DNA of 5,788 nt from Sphingomonas sp. UBA4766. GTDB lineage: Bacteria; Pseudomonadota; Alphaproteobacteria; Sphingomonadales; Sphingomonadaceae. The stretch covers positions 1 through 5,788 of the forward strand of contig DHHS01000190.1 of NCBI GenBank assembly GCA_002403415.1, written 5' to 3'. Shown here piece by piece: positions 1 to 4,823 of this stretch. A program made the translations under genes and the position numbers. Within the stretch, counting starts at the first letter, position 1. Each line of letters opens with the position of its first letter. The notes beneath the pieces are model-generated. The model saw only the letters and a program-made list of their open reading frames with translations. It ran no database searches and had not been told where the DNA came from.

Positions 1-171
1 CAGCGTTGGGTCGGGCATCTGGCTTAGCGGACGCGCGCCCACGCGCGGCTGGGTCTGCGCGCGCTGGACAGCGGCTGAGCGGCAATCGGCCTGCCCAGGC
101 GCGTGTTGCGGCGCCTCGCGCGCGCTGAGCGGTGCGGCGAGGAGCGCGGCGAGGATCAGGAACTTGCGCAT
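1..171 (-). CDS. Small secreted protein, N-terminal part only (left edge)
   Basis: The frame opens with ATG at 171 and stays open to the left edge, giving 57 residues with no stop seen. Residues 1-17 (MRKFLILAALLAAPLSA) form a classic Sec signal peptide: two basic residues, a hydrophobic Leu/Ala core and a small-residue cleavage site. The visible mature part is Ala, Gln, Pro and Arg rich, has one Cys (residue 29, in QADCRSA) and ends in ARPLSQMPDPTL at the edge, so export to the periplasm or envelope is likely. ATG 171 is chosen because a Shine-Dalgarno lies 6 nt upstream and the signal peptide starts exactly there. In-frame ATGs at 177 and 264 would bury the signal peptide behind 2 or 31 extra residues. 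It lies downstream of the glycosylase gene on the same strand but has its own promoter-like sequence. I do not recognise the family. Short secreted proteins of this style are common in sphingomonads, but that is an impression, not a match. Confidence 0.7.
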   Translation of the reverse strand, partial: MRKFLILAALLAAPLSAREAPQHAPGQADCRSAAVQRAQTQPRVGARPLSQMPDPTL

Positions 172-177
172 GGTCAT

Positions 178-185
178 TCCCCTTT
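178..185 (-). promoter_or_regulatory. Ribosome binding site of the secreted protein
   Basis: Read on the minus strand this is AAAGGGGA, followed by 6 nt and ATG at 171. The spacing is right for ATG 171 and too short for the in-frame ATG at 177, so it decides the start. Confidence 0.7.
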
Positions 186-198
186 GATGAGCGGCAGA

Positions 199-227
199 AT
201 GATAGCGCGCCCCGCGTGCCGCGCCAA
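199..227 (-). promoter_or_regulatory. Sigma-70-like promoter for the secreted protein
   Basis: On the minus strand TTGGCG (plus positions 222-227; 4 of 6 to TTGACA) is followed after exactly 17 nt by TATCAT (plus positions 199-204; 5 of 6 to TATAAT). The ATG is 27 nt past the -10 box, which leaves room for a short leader containing the Shine-Dalgarno. This suggests the secreted protein is transcribed independently of the upstream glycosylase gene. The rest of the 172-319 gap holds a perfect 10-bp palindrome, CGCGATCGCG at 288-297, and no gene I can support. Confidence 0.5.
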
Positions 228-319
228 TCGCAGCGTCAGAGCTTGGTCGCAAATCGCTGTTCATCCAGCGCTTTTGATCGGGTGCCGCGCGATCGCGTCG
301 TCGGCCCGGCTGACGGGGG

Positions 320-973
320 CTAGGGCCGCATCGCCACGGCACGCGCGAATACCGCGTCGAACATCTCGGGCGTCAGCCGACCGGTATTCTGGTTGTATCG
401 GCTGCAATGATAGCTGTCGATCAGCGTCTGGCCGCCGGGCATCGCATGTTCGGCGAGATGGGCAAAGCGGGCCTTGGGCAACCGCCCGCCCAGCGCCTTC
501 ACCGTCGATTGATGGGCAATCTGACCCAGCGCAACCACCACGCGCACCTGCGCCAGCCGCGCAAGCTGCGCCTCAAGAAACGGGCGGCAGGTGCGAATTT
601 CCGCCGGCGTCGGCTTGTTTTCGGGCGGCAGGCATCTGACCGCGTTCAGGATCACGACCCCGCGCAGCCGCAGCCCATCATCGACGCTGGCCGCAAATGT
701 CCCCTCGCTCAGGCCGTGTCGGGCGAGCGTTGCGAACAGCAAGTCGCCGGCATAATCGCCGGTAAAGGGCCGCCCGGTGCGGTGGGCGCCGTGCTTGCCG
801 GGGGCCAGTCCCACCACCGCCAGCCACGCCGCCGGGTCGCCAAAGGCGGGCACGGGCGCGTTCCACCAATCGGGATGTTCGGTGCGCACCTCCTCGCGAA
901 ACTGCGCCAGCCGGGGGCAGCGCGCGCAACCTGGCGGCGGCTCGGCATCGGCAAGGGGGCTTGGCGCGGTCAT
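320..973 (-). CDS. Family 5 uracil-DNA glycosylase (UDGb type)
   Basis: Base-excision repair enzyme that removes uracil, and in this family often other deaminated bases, from DNA. The product is 217 aa from ATG 973, a normal length. Seen in order: a Cys pair (C16, C19, GCARCPRL); HPDWWNAPVPAFGD at about 33-46; motif 1 GLAPGKHGAHRTGRPFTGD at about 55-73, where the polar catalytic residue of families 1 and 4 is absent, as is usual in family 5; LNAVRCLPPENKPTP with C114, then C129, which completes the four-cysteine [4Fe-4S] set; a VVALGQIAH strand at about 147-154; and motif 2 SYHCSRYNQNTGRLT at 187-201. The proline of the textbook HPS motif is Cys here. I prefer ATG 973 because MTAP-PLADAEPPP followed by the Cys pair is the expected N-terminus. 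Alternatives are ATG 997 and GTG 1006, both of which run into folK. No good Shine-Dalgarno precedes any of them. The gene is divergent from folK. Confidence 0.9.
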   Translation of the reverse strand: MTAPSPLADAEPPPGCARCPRLAQFREEVRTEHPDWWNAPVPAFGDPAAWLAVVGLAPGKHGAHRTGRPFTGDYAGDLLFATLARHGLSEGTFAASVDDGLRLRGVVILNAVRCLPPENKPTPAEIRTCRPFLEAQLARLAQVRVVVALGQIAHQSTVKALGGRLPKARFAHLAEHAMPGGQTLIDSYHCSRYNQNTGRLTPEMFDAVFARAVAMRP

Positions 974-995
974 GCGGCTGCGATAGGCGCTGGCC

Positions 996-1469
996 ATGCC
1001 CGTCACAAGCTATGCTCTTGCGCTTGGTTCGAACCGGCGCGGGCTGCACGGCGGCCCGGCGCAAAGCGTGCGCGCGGCGCTGGCGGCGATTGGCGGGGTG
1101 GTGGCGGTGTCGGCGGTGATCGAGACCGTGCCCGTCGGCCCTTCTCAGCGTCGCTTTGCCAATATGGCCGCGATTGTGGAGACGATCGAAGCGCCCGACG
1201 CGCTGCTCGCTCGGCTGAAAGCGATTGAGCGCGGCTTCGGGCGACGGCGGGGGCAGCGTTGGGGCGCGCGCGTGATCGATATCGACATCATCCTGTGGTC
1301 GGGAGGTATCTGGGCCTCGCCCGGACTCACCATTCCGCACCCGGCGTTTCGCCTGCGTGGCTTTGTGCTACGGCCGCTCGCGCAGATTGCGCCCGCCTGG
1401 CGCGATCCGGTGAGCGGGCGGACGATACGGCAGTTGGTTGCCATTGACCGCGCGGCTCGCGCAGCCTAA
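996..1469 (+). CDS. folK: 2-amino-4-hydroxy-6-hydroxymethyldihydropteridine diphosphokinase (HPPK)
   Basis: Cytosolic folate-pathway enzyme that transfers pyrophosphate from ATP to 6-hydroxymethyl-7,8-dihydropterin, the step before dihydropteroate synthase. The product is 157 aa, normal for a single-domain HPPK. Evidence: the N-terminal strand and loop ALGSNRRG (residues 9-16); ETVPVGPSQRRFANMAA (43-59), the usual 'pathway product' segment with F54 and N56; and RWGARVIDIDII at 88-99, which fits the PROSITE HPPK signature, D95 and D97 being the Mg-binding pair. The segment IPHPAFRLRGFVLRPLAQIAP (113-133) is the conserved C-terminal His-Pro/Arg region. The start is the first ATG, with only a weak AGGCG 7 nt upstream. 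The gene stands alone: no folB, folP or folE is in the window. It is divergent from the glycosylase, and a hairpin and a tRNA follow on the same strand, so readthrough into the tRNA is possible. Confidence 0.95.
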   Translation: MPVTSYALALGSNRRGLHGGPAQSVRAALAAIGGVVAVSAVIETVPVGPSQRRFANMAAIVETIEAPDALLARLKAIERGFGRRRGQRWGARVIDIDIILWSGGIWASPGLTIPHPAFRLRGFVLRPLAQIAPAWRDPVSGRTIRQLVAIDRAARAA

Positions 1470-1470
1470 C

Positions 1471-1508
1471 GCACCGCCCTTCGCGGCGATGATTCCCGCG
1501 GGCGGTGC
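1471..1508 (+). terminator. GC-rich hairpin between folK and tRNA-Lys
   Basis: GCACCGCCC (1471-1479) pairs perfectly with GGGCGGTGC (1500-1508). An inner CGCGG/CCGCG pair (1482-1486 with 1496-1500) could replace the innermost outer pair and lengthen the stem. It begins 1 nt after the folK stop and ends at the base just before the tRNA's first nucleotide. There is no T tract, so it is not a textbook intrinsic terminator. It may attenuate folK transcription, stabilise the folK 3' end or shape the tRNA 5' leader. The hairpin itself is certain; its role is inference. Confidence 0.5.
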
Positions 1509-1584
1509 GGGCCCGTAGCTCAGTCGGTAGAGCAACGGACTTTTAATCTGTAGGTCTCGGGTTCGAATCCCGACGGGCCCACCA
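1509..1584 (+). tRNA. tRNA-Lys (anticodon UUU)
   Basis: A complete cloverleaf of 76 nt can be folded by eye. The acceptor GGGCCCG (1509-1515) pairs with CGGGCCC (1574-1580). The D stem is GCTC/GAGC (1518-1521, 1530-1533). The anticodon stem ACGGA/TCTGT (1535-1539, 1547-1551) has one G-U pair. The loop CTTTTAA puts TTT at 1542-1544. The variable loop is AGGTC. The T arm is TCGGG-TTCGAAT-CCCGA (1557-1573), then discriminator A 1581 and an encoded CCA (1582-1584). It decodes AAA and AAG. No promoter is evident in the 39 nt between folK and the tRNA, so it may be transcribed from within or upstream of folK. Its CCA end touches the stop codon of the convergent lyase gene. Confidence 0.97.
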
Positions 1585-2427
1585 TCACCCTGCCAAACCG
1601 GCGCGCGCGAGCAGGGCGTGTGCTGCTTTCAGGTGCGGTGCATCGACCATCCGCCCCTCCAGGCTAAGCGCGCCAGCGCCCGGATTGGCGGCGAACAAGG
1701 CGACGATTGCCCGCGCGTGCGCTACCTCCTGGGCGGAAGGGGTGAAGGCTGCATTGATAACCGGAACTTGCGCAGGGTGGATTGCCATCATCCCGACAAA
1801 ACCGTCGCGACGCCCGCGCGCGGCATAGGCGGCGAGTCCGTCCAAATCCCGAAAATCGGGGTAGACCGTCTCAATCGCCGCCACACCCGCCGCATGGGCG
1901 CCAAACAGCGTCAGCGAGCGTGCAAGCTGATAGGGCGGGGTATAGCTGCCGTCGCTTTCGCGCGACGTAGCGGCACCAATCGCAGCGGGCAAATCCTCTG
2001 CCCCCCAGGTCAGCCCGAGCAGCCGGTCCGTCACCCCGCCATAGCTCCCCAGCGCAAACATCGCCGTCGGCGTTTCGGTCGCGATCGGCAGGATCATCGT
2101 GTCGCCATCGAGCTTTGCGTCGAGCGCGGCGAGCGTTGCGCCCCCTTCGGCCTTGGGGAGCACAATCCCGTCGGGCCGCGCGGGCAGTATCGCAGTAAGA
2201 TCGTCGTCCGCCAGCCCGGAGTCCAGCGGATTGACCCGCACAAACAGCGCGATGTTTCGCGGGCCGCCCAGAAATTCGGCGATGGATGCGCGGGCGGCGG
2301 GCTTTGCTGCGGGGGCCACCGCATCCTCCAGATCGAGGATCAGCGCGTCGGCACCGCTGTTCAGCGCCTTCGCCATCCGGTCGGGCCGGTCGCCGGGGAC
2401 GAACAACAGCGAACGCGGAACGGGCAT
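1585..2427 (-). CDS. HpcH/HpaI aldolase / citrate lyase beta (CitE-like) CoA ester lyase
   Basis: 280-aa cytosolic TIM-barrel lyase of the CitE/malyl-CoA lyase/citramalyl-CoA lyase group, which cleaves or forms C-C bonds in CoA thioesters using Mg2+. Conserved pieces in order: RSLLFVPGDRPDRMAKAL (5-22); ALILDLEDAVAP (28-39); FVRVNP with R64; DGIVLPKAEG (86-95); PIATETP with E118; LTWGAEDLPAAIG with D145; and GMMAIHPAQVPVINAAFTPS (212-231). By family analogy E118 and D145 bind the metal and R64 contacts the carboxylate; this is inferred from position. Length suits stand-alone CitE-like enzymes. No citrate lyase alpha or gamma subunit and no CoA transferase is nearby, so it is unlikely to be part of citrate lyase, and its substrate cannot be read from the window. 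ATG 2427 has a near-perfect Shine-Dalgarno. The gene is divergent from the receptor gene and convergent, with zero spacing, with tRNA-Lys. Confidence 0.88.
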   Translation of the reverse strand: MPVPRSLLFVPGDRPDRMAKALNSGADALILDLEDAVAPAAKPAARASIAEFLGGPRNIALFVRVNPLDSGLADDDLTAILPARPDGIVLPKAEGGATLAALDAKLDGDTMILPIATETPTAMFALGSYGGVTDRLLGLTWGAEDLPAAIGAATSRESDGSYTPPYQLARSLTLFGAHAAGVAAIETVYPDFRDLDGLAAYAARGRRDGFVGMMAIHPAQVPVINAAFTPSAQEVAHARAIVALFAANPGAGALSLEGRMVDAPHLKAAHALLARAGLAG

Positions 2428-2433
2428 CGGCCA

Positions 2434-2441
2434 ACCTCCTC
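2434..2441 (-). promoter_or_regulatory. Strong ribosome binding site of the CitE-like gene
   Basis: Read on the minus strand this is GAGGAGGT, 6 nt before ATG 2427. It is the best Shine-Dalgarno in the window at normal spacing and confirms the start. Confidence 0.8.
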
Positions 2442-2497
2442 AAGCAGCGGCGGCGAACGCCTAGCATGGTCAACCGGTGCAGCGATAGCGACGAACG

Positions 2498-2535
2498 TAC
2501 TTGATACTTTATACCATCACTAATAGGAGGGGTCA
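2498..2535 (+). promoter_or_regulatory. AT-rich control region with imperfect palindrome upstream of the receptor gene
   Basis: The 128-nt gap between the divergent lyase and receptor genes contains an AT-rich island that stands out from GC-rich flanks. TGATACTTTATACCATCA (2502-2519) is an imperfect 18-bp palindrome, with 6 of 9 symmetric pairs complementary and TGAT/ATCA arms. TATACC at 2510-2515 is -10-like but has no convincing -35 at 17 nt. The size and AT-rich character recall Fur/Zur-family operators, but I cannot match it to a specific consensus. Its position, about 40 nt before the receptor start, suits an operator overlapping a promoter. Confidence 0.35.
2525..2532 (+). promoter_or_regulatory. 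Strong Shine-Dalgarno-like sequence at unusual distance
   Basis: AGGAGGGG lies 24 nt before ATG 2557 and 15 nt before the in-frame TTG 2548, too far for normal use with either. A weaker AAAGGGA at 2539-2545 is 11 nt from ATG 2557 and is the more likely working site. Confidence 0.4.
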
Positions 2536-2556
2536 AACAAAGGGATTTTGATACGC

Positions 2557-4752
2557 ATGACCAAAGCCGCTTTCCTCGCTAGTGTTGCCATTTTTGCGGT
2601 CGCAGCGCCTGCTGCTGTGCTGGCGAACGAGCCAATGCCCGCCCCTGCTCCCACGCCCGCTGTGAACGAGAGTGCGCCCGCCGACCCGCAGGACAGCCGC
2701 AATGTCGCCGATCAGCCCAACGAAGTGATCGTCACCGGCACGCTCGCGCATAGCGAGCGCGACGTCCTGTCGGGCACATCGGTGCTGCGCGGGGCCAAGC
2801 TGACGCGCGATTTGCGTCCGACGATCGGCGAGACGTTGACCCGCCAGCCGGGCGTGTCGGCAACCTCATTCGGCCCCAGCGCGTCGCGCCCGGTGTTGCG
2901 CGGCTTTCAGGGCGAGCGGATTCGCGTGCTGACCGATGGCATCGGGTCGATCGACGTGTCGAACACCTCGGTCGATCACGCGGTCGTCATCAATCCGCTC
3001 TTGTCGGAGCGGATCGAAGTGCTGCGCGGCCCCGCAGCGTTGCTTTATGGATCATCGGCGGTCGGTGGTCTGGTCAATGTGATCGACACCCGAATTCCGC
3101 GCGCCTTGCCCGAAAATGGCTATAGTCTGGACGCGATCGGGAGCTATGGCTCGGCCGCGAACGAGCGGTCGGGCGGTGCCAGCGCCAATGTGGCGATTGG
3201 CAAGCAGTTCGTGCTGAACGCCAATGGCAGCTATTTGAGCACCAGCGACCTGCGCATCGGCGGTTTTGCGCTGACGCCGGAGCGGCGTGCGGCGGCGCTC
3301 GCCAGTGTTGGGTTGCCGCAAGAGGTGGAGGAGGGCGAGGAGCCGATCGACTTCGCCGCCAATGCCGCCATTCGCGGGCGGCTCCCCAATACTGCTAGCG
3401 AGACCTGGACGGCGGGTGTCGGCGGTGCGTTCATTACCGATACGGGCACGATCGGCATTGCTTACGGCCACTATCAGAGCCTTTACGGCCTGCCGATCCG
3501 GTTTGCGACCGAACCGGGACAGGAACAAGAGGGGCCACGGATCGACATTCGCCAGGACCGGCTCGACCTGCGCGCCGAGTTTGATACCGGCGGCGCTGTG
3601 ATCAAGACGGTGCGGCTGCGTGCGGGCTATGCCGCCTATCGCCATGCCGAGCTGGAGCCCGATGGCGCGGTCGGCACCACCTTTACCAACCGCGGGGTCG
3701 AGGCGCGGCTCGAAGTGATTCAGGCCGTGCGCGGCGTGTGGACGGGTGCGTCGGGGGTGCAGTTTTCGAACCGCGAATTCAATGTCGTCGGGGAAGAAGC
3801 GTTCCTGCCGCGCAGCACGACTGCCCAGACCGGCATTTTCACCCAGCAACAGCTCGACTTCGGGCGGCTAAAGGCAGAGGCGGGCGCGCGCTATGAATTT
3901 ACCGATCTCGCGTCGCGTCCCGATTTTGGCGATTTGCGCTATTTCCGGGGGGAGCGGCGTTTCGGCGCGTTTTCGGGCGCAATCGGCGCGTCCTATGGGC
4001 TGAACGATGCGGTGCGTATCGGCCTGAACCTCTCGCGCACCGAGCGTGCGCCGGCCGCCGAAGAATTGTTCGCCAATGGCGCGCACGCGGGCACGCAAGC
4101 CTATGAAGTCGGCAATCCCGGTTTCCGGCTGGAAAAAAGCTGGGGGCTGGAGGCGACATTCCACGCGCACGGGACCAATTACAGCTTTGATGCGTCCGCC
4201 TATTATAACTGGTTCGACAATTTCATCACTGACAACCAGACCGATCAGGCGGTGTGCGAAGCAGCCGCTGCACCAAGCGGGCGCGAGGTTGACCTGCCCT
4301 GTTTCCAGCTGACGCAAGGGGATGCGCGCTATTTCGGGTTCGAGGCGAGCGGGTCGCTCAAAGTCGCACAAGTCGGCGACTATGCGATCAATGTCGATGC
4401 GTTGGGCGATTATGTGAATGCAACGCTTGACCGCATTGGCCCGGCGCCGCGCATTCCCCCCGCGCGCGTGCTGGGCGGGGTCGAGGCGCAGTCGGAGCGG
4501 CTGAGCGGGCGGATCGAGGTTGAGCATGTTTTTCCGCAAGGGCGGCTCGCTGCGTTTGAGACGCGCACCCGACCGTTCACGCTGGTCAATTTCACCGCGC
4601 AGTTCAAACCCTTTGCGAGTGACCGCACCTTGCTGACGTTTTCCGCGAACAATCTGTTCAACGTGGACGCACGGCGGCACGCGAGTTTCCTGAAGGACTT
4701 CGCCCCGCTTGCCGGGCGCGACATTCGCGTTTCGCTGAGGTTTGCGCTTTAG
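2557..4752 (+). CDS. TonB-dependent outer-membrane receptor, ZnuD-like
   Basis: A 731-aa outer-membrane beta-barrel that imports a ligand using TonB-ExbBD energy. Residues 1-23 (MTKAAFLASVAIFAVAAPAAVLA) are a signal peptide. A Pro/Ala-rich linker follows, then a TonB box EVIVTG (56-61). The plug spans about 65-180, with ETLTRQPGVSA, RPVLRGFQGERIRVLTDG (111-128), the conserved ERIEVLRGPAALLYGSSAVGG (151-171) and NVID. The remainder is a barrel ending in NNLFN and a terminal strand closing with RFAL. Family placement rests on remembered ZnuD features: YGLP (310-313), ERAPAAEELFANGAH followed by YEVGN (about 496-520), FETRT (667-671) and HASFLKD near the C-terminus. Unlike neisserial ZnuD, no His/Cys-rich loop follows YGLP; the loop there is short and acidic (TEPGQEQEG). 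An acidic run EVEEGEE (256-262) and a Cys pair (C567, C582) sit in probable external loops. ATG 2557 is preferred over TTG 2548, which adds three residues. TonB-dependent receptor is certain; zinc is a guess. Confidence 0.92.
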   Translation: MTKAAFLASVAIFAVAAPAAVLANEPMPAPAPTPAVNESAPADPQDSRNVADQPNEVIVTGTLAHSERDVLSGTSVLRGAKLTRDLRPTIGETLTRQPGVSATSFGPSASRPVLRGFQGERIRVLTDGIGSIDVSNTSVDHAVVINPLLSERIEVLRGPAALLYGSSAVGGLVNVIDTRIPRALPENGYSLDAIGSYGSAANERSGGASANVAIGKQFVLNANGSYLSTSDLRIGGFALTPERRAAALASVGLPQEVEEGEEPIDFAANAAIRGRLPNTASETWTAGVGGAFITDTGTIGIAYGHYQSLYGLPIRFATEPGQEQEGPRIDIRQDRLDLRAEFDTGGAVIKTVRLRAGYAAYRHAELEPDGAVGTTFTNRGVEARLEVIQAVRGVWTGASGVQFSNREFNVVGEEAFLPRSTTAQTGIFTQQQLDFGRLKAEAGARYEFTDLASRPDFGDLRYFRGERRFGAFSGAIGASYGLNDAVRIGLNLSRTERAPAAEELFANGAHAGTQAYEVGNPGFRLEKSWGLEATFHAHGTNYSFDASAYYNWFDNFITDNQTDQAVCEAAAAPSGREVDLPCFQLTQGDARYFGFEASGSLKVAQVGDYAINVDALGDYVNATLDRIGPAPRIPPARVLGGVEAQSERLSGRIEVEHVFPQGRLAAFETRTRPFTLVNFTAQFKPFASDRTLLTFSANNLFNVDARRHASFLKDFAPLAGRDIRVSLRFAL

Positions 4753-4755
4753 CGT

Positions 4756-4820
4756 CTGTCCCCGCTATCGTGGAACTGTGGCGGCACCGGCCCGCTCCCG
4801 TTTCCACGCCAGCGGAACAG
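4756..4820. terminator. Long interrupted inverted repeat, probable bidirectional terminator
   Basis: It nearly fills the 71-nt gap between the convergent receptor and galE stop codons. Nested arms: CTGT 4756-4759 with ACAG 4817-4820; CCGCT 4762-4766 with AGCGG 4811-4815; CGTGGAA 4769-4775 with TTCCACG 4802-4808; and inner GCGG 4781-4784 with CCGC 4792-4795. That is 16 outer pairs broken by two 1-2 nt internal loops, plus 4 inner pairs. There is no T tract on either strand. The position argues for transcript ending in both directions; the mechanism is inferred. Confidence 0.6.
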
Positions 4821-4823
4821 GCT

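Noticed and set aside
172..264. An in-frame ATG at 264 extending the secreted protein by 31 residues.
   Set aside because: The extension would cover the promoter-like boxes and Shine-Dalgarno and bury the signal peptide.
288..297. Perfect palindrome CGCGATCGCG between the glycosylase and the secreted protein.
   Set aside because: Short CG-only palindromes with a central GATC are expected often in such GC-rich DNA, and nothing ties this one to a function.
961..989. TTGGCG, 17 nt, TAGGCG on the plus strand as a folK promoter.
   Set aside because: The -10 match is poor and transcription would start at about the folK ATG itself; too weak to call.
407..1228. A 273-codon open frame on the plus strand opposite the glycosylase and running into folK.
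   Set aside because: Low-complexity Arg/Ala/Gly composition, no ribosome binding site, and overlap with two well-supported genes in other frames.
2468..2473. TTGACC on the minus strand as the -35 box of the lyase gene.
   Set aside because: No -10-like hexamer occurs at 16-18 nt spacing (the sequence there is CCGCTG).
1618..2523. A 301-codon open frame on the plus strand, longer than the lyase gene it lies opposite.
   Set aside because: The product is rich in Arg, Cys, Gly and Gln with no recognisable motif. It is the antisense image of a GC-rich gene with clear CitE motifs and a strong Shine-Dalgarno.
3052..3849. Long minus-strand open frames inside the receptor gene (also 3868-4680).
   Set aside because: Both are Arg/Ala-rich shadows of the receptor, which has a complete signal peptide, plug and barrel in its own frame.
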